NCBI GenBank assembly: GCA_020086605.1
Contig: JACBWW010000039.1
Span: 5,580,624 to 5,644,623 of the forward strand
Length of the DNA: 64,000 bases
Reading direction: 5' to 3'
DNA from: Lanius collurio
Lineage: Eukaryota > Chordata > Aves > Passeriformes > Laniidae
Made by a program: the position numbers and the translations under genes. Shown in pieces: positions 35,938 to 55,568 of this stretch; the stretch's first letter is position 1, and the number at the start of each line of letters is the position of its first letter. The notes below the pieces were generated by a model. That model was given only the letters and a program-made list of their open reading frames with translations. It was not told the origin of the DNA and searched no databases.

Positions 35938-38133
35938 GACAACAAGTTGGTTTTGAACACCCTCAAGGTAAAGATTTAAGAGGCAGCCCCAGCCCAGCCC
36001 CGAGCAGGCGCTGCTGGGACACGTCCTGGGCTCACTGCACACTTACATAAGGCTCTGCAGCTCTGCAAACACCCCGGCCACAGGGGGAAGTGGGGCCCTC
36101 CCCGCTCCCTTCCACCCCTTTCCCACCCAAGGGGCTCAACCCACTCCCCTCCCCTTGCTGGCTCCCCAAAGTGGCTGAGTCTGGAGTGCTGGGCTCCCCC
36201 TTCCCGGAGCAAGGCAGAGGGGCAGGGATCACAGCCTGGCACTGGCAGAGGGGGGAGAAGGTTGGGTTTTTAATGAGAAAGCTGAGCAAAAGGCAGCCCC
36301 AAGGAGGATGGGGACGTGCTGGGCTGGGACAAGATGATCCTGATGGAACAGGAGGGGCTTTGGGATGAAGCTTTTTGCAACAGGTTTGGCATCACACCAC
36401 CAGACCACCACAGGCTAAACGGATTTTCAGAGAGCAACTCCTCCCTGTTCACAGATGCTCCAATCACACCATCCCACCTCTCACACGCCACCAGCCTGCA
36501 GAAATTCTTGCAAACTGCCTGGTATTCAAAGGGCCAAACGAGAGCAGCAGCAGCAGCGATCTGACAAACAAGCCCCAAACACTCCCTGTCTGTTGACACT
36601 GCTCCAACCTTTGCCCTCCCCATTCCCACCTGTGTTTGCTGATGAGTCCTCCTCTCACTGCTGTTGGCCACAGCTGCCTTCCCCACTGCAGAATTTGCCC
36701 TTGTGTCCACCAAGGGCAGGATTTGGACCAGACAAAGACATGGAGTGTGGTTTTGGGAGGCTGGTACCACACTTGGGTCTGGGATAGGATGAGGAGTGGC
36801 TTCCTCTGACCGAACTGGGGTGGCCAAGGAAGCACCCATCCCTCCAAATCTCCTAGAGGGTCAATAATAGAAGCACAGGGAACAATCATGATTTAGGGGG
36901 GAGGGATGTGGGCAGCAGCACCCCTCCTGGGCACAGCTCCTGGCTGACACAGCATCTCTGATGCCACTGCAGTGCTAAGCATCCCTTGCAATGAATGCAG
37001 CCTCCTCCCAGGGCAAGGACCTTTGCAGGCACGTGGAGCAGTTAAGGCAAGTGGAATTCTGTAGAAATTCGGGATTTGAACCATAAATCACCTCATGAGC
37101 CAGGGAGCCTTTGCCACACAAAGTCTGGGTGCAGCCATCAGTGGGGCTCTGCCGTGCAGCTGCTCCCTCAGCCCAGACAGGGTTTGGAGACAGCTCTGCT
37201 CACCCTCTGCTTGCTCTGAAGAAGCCAATTCTGGAATTTCAATTCCTCATAAGGTCCAAAATATGATTTAATGAACTTCATCCAACTCTGATGTGAATTA
37301 ATGCCCCAAAACTTGCAGAAGGAGTAACAATGAGGAGTTTTTATTTCCTTCAGCTCTCAGAGGGCTTTGAAGCTGCCCCACTGCCAATGGTCCCACCCAA
37401 AAAGCACCACATTAACACCCTGCCCTAGGCTAAGTCTGGCACATCCCAGATGGAGCCAGCGTTCCATCGCCCAAGCCCTGTCTCCTGCAGCTTCATCTGC
37501 CTCCTGTGGCTCCCAAAACTCAGCGATGGCTCAGCAGAGCCACAGCAGAAGATGCTGTAAGGGCCATGAAGGGTAAGAACAGTCATGGAAAAGCGTATCC
37601 AAGAAAGAGACAAGCAGACATCTCATTTTATATCATAAACAGACACGTCACAACACACCAGGTAATTTTCCAGCTCGTAGGGGGACAGAAGGGCCACAAG
37701 ACCACAAGACCTTACAATGCATCAGCCAACACAGGTTAAAAACGGGGCCAGAGGGACATGCAGGGTCCTGAGCCTATTATGTACAAAAGTCCCACCGCTG
37801 CCCACGGGAGGGGGCCTCCACTGAACCCAAATTTCCACAGCAAAGACACGTCCTGGTGTTACAAACCCCCACACTCGCCTGGGCACCAAGGGATGATTCC
37901 CACGACACATGTCCCTCTTGGAACATCTCAGTTTTTTAATGGCAGGAGAACAAAATGAATATCTGATGAAGGATGGGTTTGCAATCAGGATACATGTGAG
38001 TTTTGTTTCTTGCTCTCTCCCAGGAAAAGGTACCCCAGTCCCAGCTGGCTCCTTGTTCACACAGGGACCCACCAGGGCAGGAGAACTTCCCTTCTCACTC
38101 ATTAGCCATGCTCGTTAGCAATCCCTGGAGATG

Positions 38134-38310
38134 ATCATAGAATCATGGAATGGTTTGGGTTGGAATGGATCTTAAAGCTCACCTCATTCCAACCCCTTGC
38201 CGTGGGCAGGGACACCTCCCACTGCCCCAAGTTCCTCCCAGCCGTGTCCAGCCTGGCCTGGAACACTTCCAGGGACCCAGAGGTAGCCACAGCTTCTCTG
38301 GGCAATTTGA
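38134..38310 (-). mobile_element. CR1 LINE 3' tail fragment
   Basis: The + strand shows ATCATAGAATCATGGAATGG, then TTTGGGTTGGAATGGATC, a CCTTGCCGTGGGCAGGGACA block and CCTGGCCTGGAACACTTCCA. This is the reverse complement of a CR1 3' end. The tail lies just beyond the likely 3' end of SLC16A2. Confidence 0.85.
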
Positions 38311-39226
38311 ATTTCTACAGTTTTCTGGGGGCAGTGATTGATTCCTGCCCGAGGCTGAGCTCTGCTGCCACTCAGTGTGGTGGGCACCCACTGGCTGTGG
38401 GACCTCCTGGTGCTCTCTCCCTCTCCCCCAGGTCAGCACTGACCCTGCACCAGCTCTGTGACAACGCACGGGCTACCCCTTAAATGCTACTGGGGCTGCC
38501 AAACCCTTTGAAAAACTGGGATTCCCCACCAGTGCTGACTCGTGCTTATTGCTGTGTAATACACAACTGGCCCCCAAAAAGAGCAGTGGCACCCTGTGCC
38601 CTGAGCCAGCAGCATCCCCACACCCATGGGTGCCCCTGTGCCCAGCAGGCAAGCCACCTCCCAGCACAGAGCTGATCCATGACACAGGGGCTCTGTCCCA
38701 GCCCTGTGTGCCTCAAAGCCACCAAAGTGCCCATCTTGGTGGGGATCCCATGGATTTGGCCCCACAGAGCCTGGCTGTGCCAGGAGCTGCCCCTCTGTTT
38801 TGCAGCTCCAAAGCCCAATCATTAATTGCTGGGTGAGGAAATGGAGGTGGAAAGCGGCCAAGGGACCTGCTGGTCTCATCCACGCGTTTTTTAAGGCATA
38901 TTTTGCAGGAAGGGTGTGCTCCCATGTGACTCCGACGGCTGGAGGCAGCTGAGCTCCCCGTCAGCCCAGCTGCAGCTCCCTGGGGTTGTGGGAGAGCAGT
39001 GGGAAAGGAGGAAAGAAGATGAAAGCGGGACTCGCTGACATTTATTTGGTTTGTGCATCAGACTAAAGCAGCATTTCCTCCTTCGGATCTCTGGCTCCAA
39101 AACAGCCCCAGGTGCTGGACGGGGAGGGGGCTGTCTCACTTGGATGTGACACCAGAGTGACACCGGAGAAGGATGGACAGCTGCAAAGTTCAACAAGTTC
39201 CATCCGTGGCCTGCTTGGAAAAGGCA

Positions 39227-39232
39227 TTTATT
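39227..39232 (-). terminator. SLC16A2: Candidate polyadenylation signal of SLC16A2
   Basis: TTTATT on the + strand reads AATAAA on the - strand (AGCTAATAAATGCC), about 335 nt after the SLC16A2 stop codon. Another AATAAA lies at 39041-39046. Mammalian SLC16A2 has a longer 3' untranslated region, so more distal signals, including 33128-33133, may also be used. Confidence 0.4.
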
Positions 39233-39566
39233 AGCTGTAAACCTCTGTTGTGACGTGTAGAAAACTGGGGAGAGGAGCAGGAGCTCGATCAAGTTTGAAT
39301 CCTGGTGAGAGTTCTCCTTAGAAAAATGCTTAGAGGGGGAGGGGAAAAAAAAGGGTGGCTTTGAAATCAAAACTGTCCCCCCCCCCCAAAAAAAAAAAAA
39401 AAAAAAAAGAGCATTTCTGCTAGAAGAACTAGAAGAACTTTTTGTGTTTTCTCCTTTACAAACATAGTGCATCTGCAATCACTGGGAATTACGGTCCGTC
39501 GGGGAAAGGGCCCTGCTGGGACTGCGGAGAGGCTGCTGGTGTCCCAGGGAGAGCCGGGGGCGGAGC

Positions 39567-46800
<7,234 letters not shown>

Positions 46801-47423
46801 TCAGGGTGGGACATCACACAGGGGCACTGGGGAGTCAGCCAGGGACCAAGTGCAGCTTTGAAGGTGTCTTGGCAGAGAGGCAGCCTCATCACATTGTTAA
46901 TTAAGAGTGTTAAGTGCTGTTAATTAACAGTGCCGCTCACAAATGACTCAGAAACCACTTGTGCTGCCCGGTAGCACCACGGATGGAGCATGGACAGGTT
47001 TCCCTTGTCCTCCTCTCTGCTGGGTTCGTGTGTCCCAGGGAAGGCACCGAGTTCCAACGCTTTTTCCAAACAACCTTTGCTGCACATGAGAAGATGCCCC
47101 ACTGACACCACTTCCATCAGGAATCCCCTCAGCTGAAAGCCCCCTGAGCTCCTCCAAGCCCTTTGCTCCCCAGCTTTGGCTAGGAAGAGTTTCCTATCCT
47201 GTGTTACAGCCCTGCATTCCCACTCTCACCCAGCCCTCCCTCGCTCCCCACAGTCAGCACTCCTCACCTTCCCCTCTCCCCACGTTCAGTGAGGATTCCT
47301 CGTTGCAGCTGAGCTGGTGGAGACACGTTTATCCCAGGTCAGATTCCAGCCCGGCCCTGTCAGGCAAAGCCCAAATGGCACCATCATGCCCTGTCTCCTC
47401 CCAGCCCACTCTGGAGAAAACCA

Positions 47424-47446
47424 CTGTCTGTCTGTCTGTCTGTCTT
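47424..47446. repeat. (TGTC)n microsatellite
   Basis: Five to six CTGT units lie in tandem just upstream of the CR1 tail at 47494. Confidence 0.85.
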
Positions 47447-47493
47447 CCTTTCCAGAAAATTTAATTATTCACAGATTTTTTTTTTTTCAGCCC

Positions 47494-47752
47494 ATAATAG
47501 AATCATTAAGGTTAGAAAAGCCTTTTAAGATGCTCAAGTCCAACCATTCCCCCAGCACTGCCAAGCCCAGCACTAACCCATGTTCCCAAGTGCCACATCC
47601 ACACTGCTTTTCATTCCCTCCAGGGACAAAGATTCCATCACTGCCCTGAGCAGCCTGTGCCAGTGCTTGACCACCCTTTCAGAGAAGAAATTTTTCCTAA
47701 TATCCAACCTAAACCTCTCCTGGCACAACTCGAGGCCATTTCCTCTTGTTCA
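47494..47752 (-). mobile_element. CR1 LINE 3' tail fragment
   Basis: The + strand shows ATAATAGAATCATTAAGG, AAGTCCAACCATTCCCCCAG, CACTGCCAAGCCCAGCACTA, then CTGTGCCAGTGCTTGACCAC and TTCCTAATATCCAACCTAAA. This is the reverse complement of a CR1 subfamily tail and one of the more complete copies here. Confidence 0.85.
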
Positions 47753-50612
47753 CCGTCTTCTCCTCCCTGCCCTCCACCTTCTCCTTTTAATGGTTTATGT
47801 GACTATTTTGGGGAGGAAAGGCAGGATTTCAAGACAAGCAATGTGGTAAGGAAAAGAATTTCAATTCTAGAAGCTCTGAGGAGAAGTAAGAAGTCCCCTG
47901 GGTGGTGGATGGGGCAGAGCAGGATGGACAGAGGGACAAGGGGCACTGAAGTGGGGGGACCTCCTGGAGCATCTCCAAGATCCAGGTGCTGGCTCTGGGC
48001 TGCCGAGCACAGCCCAGGGACACGTGGTCCTTTTAACTTTTCTTACATCTTTCAGGGTTGGGGTTTTTTTGCACCCAAGCCAAGGGCTCTGCAAACCTTT
48101 TCAGCACAGCCCTGCACAAAAACACCCTCATGGTCCTTCCAAAGCTGTGAGATCTTCAAAAAACAGCCAGGTCCCTATTAAAAGCAAATCCCAGTTATAG
48201 AACAGCCTCTCCACCCTCTGCCTTTCACAAAAGGACCACACAAAGAAGCCCTCCCCAGGCTGGGAAGAGCTGACCCTTCCAAATTAATTATAAGTTCACA
48301 AGGACCCAATTTACTTCAAAATCTTCCTTAATAAATGCAGAGTGGAGCAATAAAATGAAAAGCAAGGGCTGCGCGGGAACCTCGTGGGACTGGCTGGGCT
48401 CTCATCTCAACTCCAGGCAAAAAGATGGGAGAGGGGAAGGGAGAGGAGCCCCCTCTCCAGCTGATTTTCTTGGTTATAAACACAAGGCACAGTGTAACGA
48501 AAGTCCCTCTAATAGGATTAGGTGGCCCAGATCCAAAGAGCCGTCCAAAACAACTCCGAGAGGGGGTGAGGGGTGGGAGCCACGCCAAGATGGGAAAGGC
48601 TCGTTAAATTGGATAATATACTTCCAGAAATGTTCCTTCTACTCCAGCCAAGGCAGTAAAACGTTAGATGGCCCCGTCATGTTTGAAGTTTGTTATTTTT
48701 GGAAATTGCTTTAAGAAACGCGGAAATAAAAGCATAAAGCGAAGTATTAAATTTAAAGGGCCAGATTCGGATCTTAATAACCCGGGGATTTACATGCAAA
48801 TAGGCAGGATCAATCTCTGGCCCCAAAAATGCACACTCACCTGCAGAGATCAAAGCAAACCCGGGGCAGGAGGCTCAGCAACGGGCGCTTAAAAGCTCCT
48901 CCAGCTCTGGGTTTGCAAAAAGGAGATATGGCTCAATTAAAATTGGTAAACACACCAAAAAAAAAAAAAAAAAGAGTCCTGTGGCAAATTGCTCTACCTT
49001 ACAGAAAGGGCTTACCACAAGCAATGAATAAAAATAGGCTTGGGGAAGAACATCCAGTTAAAATTAGTAAGAACAATAGCCTCACTTCCAGAGCGGGGTT
49101 TTGTCTTCCCAGCGCTTCCCAGCGAAGCCCCGGGAAGCCGAGAGGGCTGGGCGGGCTCCAGCGCTGGAAGGAAACCTCGGCAAAATCTGGGGGCAGGAGA
49201 AAACTGCCTCAGTGCCGGCCCTGATCCCGGTGTGAGTCACACCAAAGCACCCCTGCGGAGTGGGGTGCACAGTTCTCCCCCCTGTTTCATCCCCAGCAAT
49301 CTCCATTCACCTGGGTTGGGGGCAAGGATGGAGGGAAGTCATGGCAGAAAAGCAAAACTTGGGAAAGAAATGGAGTTCAGGTGAAGCCTGGACCCAAACC
49401 CGCCCATTTGGGCATAGTCCTTGGATCCGCTCCAGGGAAAGAAGGGTTTATTTTTGGCAATCCTGTGGTGTTGAGGTTTCTCCTGGACTTTGCTGGATGT
49501 GAAGGGCAGAGGCAGCCACTCCTCCAGTGGGAACCAGACAGGGCTCAGCACCTTCCCTCCTACAGCTTCTCCAGCACTGGAGGAGTTACCTCTTGATTTA
49601 AAGCCCACAGGAGAAAAAAGGGGGAATTTTTACTTCTGATTTACACCAGGTTTGGATGAGCCTGGCCACACCTCCTAGCCTCTGTGGCTGATAAGCTGGG
49701 CGAGATATGGAAACACACAGACAAGCCCCCACAAGAAGCACGGAGTCTTATCAAGCAGGTCCTAAAAGAAGCAATGGAGCAAATCCAGCTGAGGATGGGG
49801 ATGGAAGAAGCTCAAAAGCTGCCAGAACTTCAACAGAGATCGGGTTAAGACTTGATTGTGTTTTAGGGTGCTGTGAGTCCAACCAGCTCCTGGGAGCACC
49901 AGCTGAAGGAGTTGGTTTTGGAGCAGGGTGCTATGGGGGAGCCTGGCTGGTGAGAGCCAGGTGACCCTTTCTCCAAAGGATGTCTTGACAGAAACACAAT
50001 TTGCTTCATAAACCATATTTTTAAATAATAATAATAATAATCACAAAAGCACTCTGCTTTTGGTGAGGGGAAATGCAAATGACTTCTGATTTGGGGGTTG
50101 CTGATACTGGAGGTGACTCAAGGCGTGTTGTCCCTCCCTGATGACCACCTCTGCTGACCCTGCTTGGCACTGAGAGCTACCTCAAGCCCAGAGCTGTCCA
50201 TCCCACCCTGCTCCCACCACAGCCCCTCCAGGAGGGATTGAAGCAGCAGCTGGAGAGCTGGAACCCTCCAGGGCACACACCCTGCTCCTGCACCAGCCCC
50301 AGCTGCCACCCCAGCCCAAGCCACCTAGAGAGCTGATGGAACCTTCCTGGTGGTCCTAGGGATGCTCTGGATAGGGGAAGAGCCCAGCATGGGGCTGGTG
50401 CTGCTTTGCTGGAGCAGAGTTGTTGACCAAGGAGAACATTCCACTGGCAGCTCTCACACAAAGGGGAAAGCTCCAGCTAAAGCCCCACAAATTGCTCCTT
50501 CCCACCTTGACCTAACAAAGGCAGCCAAGCTGGTGGCCCGTGGCCTTCAACACAGACAGGGAATACAGAGGCTGAAGATCTCCAAGGGGAACAGGGATTC
50601 AGTGGTGTAGGA

Positions 50613-50765
50613 GATCACAGAGTCAGAGAATCAGAAGGGTTTGGGTTGGAGGGGACCTTAAAGGCCACCCAGTCCTACTCCCTGCCATGGGTAGGGACAC
50701 CTTCCACTGTCCCAGGTTGCTTCAATCCCCGTCCAACCTGGCCTTGGACACTTCAGGGTGTTGGG
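50613..50765 (-). mobile_element. CR1 LINE 3' tail fragment
   Basis: The + strand shows a CACAGAGTCAGAGAATCA start, GGTTTGGGTTGGAGGGGACC, CCTGCCATGGGTAGGGACAC and CCAACCTGGCCTTGGACACT, the standard reverse-complement CR1 tail. Confidence 0.85.
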
Positions 50766-52084
50766 ATAGCATGGCCAGGATGATCTGTCCTTCCTGACAC
50801 CCGGAGTTCCAGACAGATTGAAAACTGGCACGGTGACCCATTTACCCACCAGCCCAACAGCACCAAGCTGTGCCCACAGTGGAGGAGGGACCAGGAGTGC
50901 TTTGGCCACCTTCTTTTCCTCCTGCCAGTGGGTGACAAAGCTCCTGTGGCAGAGGACAGGCCCAAGGGTGTTGGGGGGCTCAGCTCCCCTGCAATGAGGC
51001 TGGTGATGCTGAGGGGGTCCTGAGGGCTGTGAGCACCATATCTGTGTGTTCATGGTGGGCAGGGCCCCCAGGGTCAGTCCCCATGGTCCCACCTGGACAC
51101 CACATCAGCTTGCTTTTCAGCCAGACCATCCAACAGGATGAAAAACTCCCCCGTTGCTGGAATCTTTCTAAGAAGAAAAAGGTTCTGAGAGCAGAGCAAG
51201 GTGGGAGCAGGAAGGTGAGAAAGGAAGAAAAATCTCACCACTCCTGAGACACAGATCCAACCCCCGCCGGTATTTAGCTCATTGTTCCAAAAAACATCAT
51301 TAAAAGAATCAGACTGCGGCACTTGAAGCCAAACCTATTTGTTCCTTTAAAACCGAATCTCCAGGGAGAGGGGAGGAAGGGACGTCGCTCTCAGCTGTGC
51401 TTCCCCGCTGACCCAAATACCCCGGGCTGGAGGGATCAAGGGCCAGGAGGTGACCTCAGATCCGCCGCTGGAGGAAGTGTCTTCCCTCGCTTCCCGCGGC
51501 TTCTCCCGCTCGCGCGCGCAGCTGGGACAGGGGACAGGGACAAGATGCACAGGGTCACCTTCCCCAGGCACCCGGCATTTCTCAGAGGAGGGATGAGGCA
51601 GCCAAAGGGAATTCGCCTTCTGCACCTCTCCTACAAGAAATAAATCCCTTTTTGGTGTGTCCCAGGCACAGGGAAGCTCTGCTGCTGTCACAAACCTCAT
51701 CATGCACCTTCACGGCCCTCCCCAGCCCTACCTGGCTGCAGTTTTGGGTGGCCTGGGAGCCCAGGCAACCTCGTGGCCTTTCACAGGCGGAGGTTGTGGG
51801 GGAGCAGACGGCTGTGCCCCCCTCGGAGGGGCTCCCACGGCACATCTGGAGTGAAAACCAAGCAGCTGTTTCATCTCGTGCCCTTGAAGAGCCATTTGCG
51901 TCATCCCCCGTGCTCTCAAAGTGAAGCCTGAACCGCTCCCAGCGGCTCAGCCCCATGTGCTCAACACCCCCCGCAGGCTGAGCCAGGCCCAGGGACAGTC
52001 AAGGCTTAAATAAAGGCAGATGCAAAAGTCAGAGCTGAGGAGGACACCACGATGCACGGTGGGATGGGAAACTGAGCTGGAGAG

Positions 52085-52500
52085 CGGCAAAACAGAGCTG
52101 AGGAGTTTGAAAGCAAAGCTGGGGAACCCCAAATTGAACCTGGGGAGCACAAACTGAACCTGGAGAGCATCAAACTGAAGCTGAGGAGAACCAGAATGGC
52201 CCAAAATGAAGGTGTGGAGCCCCAAGCTGATGCTGAGAAACCCCAGACCCAAAGCTGTGGAGCCCCAAACTGAAGATGAGGAGCCCCAAATCAAAGCTGG
52301 GGAAGCACAAACAAAAACCTGATGAACACCAAACTGAACCTGGACACCACCAAATTGAGAGCCAGAAACCAAAGATGGGGAGCCCCAAACTGAGGAGCCC
52401 CAAACTGATGCCAAAGAGCCCCAAACCAAGGCTGGGGAGCCCCAAACTGATACTGAGGAGCCCCAAACCAAGGCAAGGGAGCACCAAACTGAAGCAGCCA
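52085..52500. repeat. 21-bp degenerate minisatellite in SLC16A2 intron 1
   Basis: Roughly 20 units follow the pattern GAGCCCCAAACTGATGCTGAG. The 52375-52480 part is regular at 21 bp and the upstream part is diverged. Because 21 is a multiple of three, the array keeps its frame and gives heptad peptides (SPKPRLG-like on +, VWGSLAS-like on -). These frames are a product of the repeat and have no start, splice or family support. Confidence 0.85.
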
Positions 52501-54257
52501 GGCTTCTCTGGATGGGAGCTGGTGGTGGTGGGGCACTGTGGTGGCAGCCACTGTGCATCATGTGCAGCTCAAAGCCAGCTAAACTCATTAATTGTATAGC
52601 AAGCCCTGCTTGGTACCATACCCTAAAGCTTCAGAACAAAGTCCTCCTTTATCAGGTTTGGCTGACTTCTCCTCCCCAACCCCCCCTCTTTTGAAAACAA
52701 TTCCACAACAGCCTGAAAATTGGAATAAATGGAATTATTCAGAGGAATTATTCAAGGCCAGGTCTGGCTAAAGACCCTTTCAGTGCCCTGCTCATGGTGG
52801 TATTAGGACAGGGCAAAGAAACACGTGAATGTTGTAGAAGTGGATGCTCCTGTCATTGTGCCATGATCCCATGGGCATGGATATGGCAACAGCTTCCCAG
52901 AGATCAGACCCAGCAAGTGTCAATCCAGTCTTTGCCATAGGGGAGCTTTAAACCACAGATTCAAACCGGTTCAGGAGCTCAGAGCACTGGAGCAGAACAG
53001 GCTGGGAATGCACTTTGCTTTAAAAACCCCACCACACCTCTCCTGATCGTGTCTCTCTGCCTCCCCCCACTCCCAAGGATGCAGGGGACTTTTAAGAGAT
53101 GATGCCCAGGCCACCTCCTGTAACCACTGAGTGAGATATCTCAGCTTATGTGAGAGAAAAGTCCCAAAATGAGCTGCCCTGTGGCCACACTAAGTAGAGA
53201 TGGAGACAAATCTGTGGTTTTGCTTGGCAAGCAGCAGGCACAGAGTGTTTGCCTGGGGTTCCTGCACTCAACATCCCAGAGAAACTCAGTCCCAGCCACA
53301 TTTTTTCATCCATTTCATTCCAAACCTATAAAACTCGACCCTGGCTAGAGCAAAATGGCATCAGAGTTGGTTTCTGGGCTGTATCACATCTTCCCCATCC
53401 ACAGCCTCAGCCTCAGAGGCTCCAGAACTGGTCCAGAAATGCAAATTCTTGTGAAATCTGTCCAAAAGCAACAAGGCAGCATGTGCTCTGCAGCTGAAAC
53501 CCACCATGTGCCCAGGCGGGAGTTTTCTTCCCAGCACTCCACTCCACAGGCCAGGAAGGTTTTTCTTCTCCATGTTGCCTCTGGGTTGCAATTTTTGAGG
53601 GATGATTCACCTACCACACACTAAAGTTACCCAACAAACAGGAGCTGCAGCTGCAACAGCTCCTCAACACGGGCTGTGTCCCATCCAGAAGGTTTTCCAT
53701 GACCAACATGCCCAAGGAGGTCGAGGACCTTGTTACTCCAAGCTCTCCCGGTGTTGTGTGAGTCCAAGGGATGTTGGGAAGGACCATGTTCACCCCTGTT
53801 CCATCTCCCTGGGTGAGAGCCCAGGGCTGGCTTGGCATTCAGCTGCTGTTGGGCAAAACTAGCTCCTGCCCAAATGAACTGGCAAAGACTCTTTAGCACT
53901 GGGAGGGGGGAGGAAAACAAATTCTGGGGACAAGCATCTTCCCCCTCGACTGCACTGTCAAACGCCTCGCCAGCCCCTGGCTGCGTTTTCATCCAGCAAT
54001 TTTATGAAAAACAGAAAAGTTCCATTTTAATTGGTGAAAATTCCCTCCTCCCACCCGTGGAGCACCAATCTGTAATTAGCCTTTCATGTAAAACGATGTT
54101 TATTCCTGACGGAGTTTATCTTGGCACAAACACGCGCTCTGAAATGTGCACACATTTGAAGACTCAAACCCTGCATTTAATTCTCTATCTGCTTGTTAAT
54201 CCTCATTGTTCCCGAGCCCCTTTTCAAAACACACCCACAGGGAGAAAAAAGGGGTTT

Positions 54258-54292
54258 TTTTATATATATATATGTATATATAAAAAAATATA
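54258..54292. repeat. AT-rich near-palindrome with (TA)n core
   Basis: T7, then (TA)n with one TATG interruption, then A7 form a nearly self-complementary 35-bp stretch able to fold as a hairpin. Confidence 0.75.
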
Positions 54293-54910
54293 AACCCCTC
54301 CTTCCAGCATCAGGACTGCAGTGGTGAGTGTGGCACCAGCCTAGGGTCCAGTTGCCCCCCAGGTCCTGGTGCTCTGTCAAACACACAGTGCCAACACCTC
54401 CTCATTTTGTCCAGCTTTCCCTTTCTTTAATACATATTTTTTGCCCCAGCTGTGATGATTCACCCTGTCCCCCTGAAATACAACTGAAGGATGGGAGCCC
54501 TGAAATGGGAAGATGGAAAAAGCACAGTGGGGAACCCACCAACAGTCCCCAGCTCCACTTTGGAGAACCTGCCCTCCACGGAGGCAGAATCCAAGTTTCA
54601 TGATTCCTGGGCTTCAAGTGGAGTGATTTGGGATTTACACTCTCCCAGAAGTAGCAGCCACATCTCCTAACACAGCAGCTCGAGGCTGGACCCGCAGCCC
54701 CCAGGATCTCCCAGCTGGGACTGGGTGACCAAAGCAGATCCTTCCCCTCTGGCCAGCTCCAGGGGCAGATGGCAGCAAGGGCAGGGCAGTCCTGAGTGCC
54801 AGTGCCTGCTCCAGGTCATCTCACTTCCAACAGGGCAATAAACACAACATCCACCTTATAAAATGGAAGGGACAGCAAAGGTTTGGGATCAAGGACAGGG
54901 CAATATCAGG

Positions 54911-54975
54911 GTGGAGATTAGGGTTTGGGTTAGGGTCTGAATCAGGGTTAGAGTTTGATTTAGGGTCAAGGTCAA
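54911..54975. repeat. Degenerate telomere-like TTAGGG patch
   Basis: ATTAGGGTTTGGGTTAGGGT is followed by further TCAGGG, TTAGAG and TTTAGGGTC hexamer-like words over about 65 bp. The units are diverged and the period is not exact. Confidence 0.5.
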
Positions 54976-55501
54976 GGGACATCGGTCTCCCAGGTGGATT
55001 GGGGTTTCCCCAGAGTCCCTCACCCTGTGTTTTTGGGGAAACAGTTCCCACTGCTGAAGCCAGGCAGGTCCCAAAGCTGATGGCAATTATTAACTCCAGT
55101 GGGACACTGTGGGTCAGTTGTGGCCCCAGACACCGACTGCTGCACGGCCAAAGCTCTCAGCCTTTGGAAAAGCCATGACCTGGCCAAACTTCACTGGGCT
55201 TTGACTATGATTAACCTCCTCCAGTCACCAGTACCAGGTCACAAAGCCTGGGAACAGCTCAGCACTCACGCCCTGCCATGGCCATCCCCTGTCCCCAACA
55301 GTGAGGTGAGACCCCCTTCTGCTTCTCCAGCCCCAAAATGTGTCACCTCCTCTGAACCCCACCACGGCCACCTTACATAACCAGCAGAACTGGTGACCAG
55401 TTCCTGTAGCCACAGACAACTCAGAACACAGTGCAGCTGAGGGACTGGGGCGGTGGAGCCTCAGGAATTCACCCCAAAGCTTCATCTCCTGCTCACAAAA
55501 A

Positions 55502-55568
55502 GGGCAGGAGAGATGGAAGGGGGAAGGGAGGGATGAAAGAAGGAAGGGAGGGATGGAAGGGGGAAGGC
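55502..55568. repeat. Purine-only GGA-rich tract
   Basis: The + strand is almost only A and G (GGGAAGGGAGGGATG-like words repeated twice) over about 65 bp, with many GGG runs. It could form triplex or G-quadruplex DNA. Confidence 0.8.

Larger units (their letters stand above)
27111..39200. other. Intergenic region between RLIM and SLC16A2
   Basis: No protein-coding exon was recognised on either strand in this 12 kb. It contains a CpG-rich patch (29880-30330), AT-rich blocks (31390-31700, 32330-32540), a poly-A tract (35904-35929) and a CR1 tail (38134-38310). Near 30548-30610 the - strand reads AATAAA then TTTGACTCTTGATTTTAACA, which resembles the 3' end of an LTR, but I could not find its other end or a target duplication. 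On the - strand an AATAAA (33128-33133 complement) sits in a well-formed transcript-end context, so an extended SLC16A2 3' untranslated region reaching there is possible. Confidence 0.55.
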
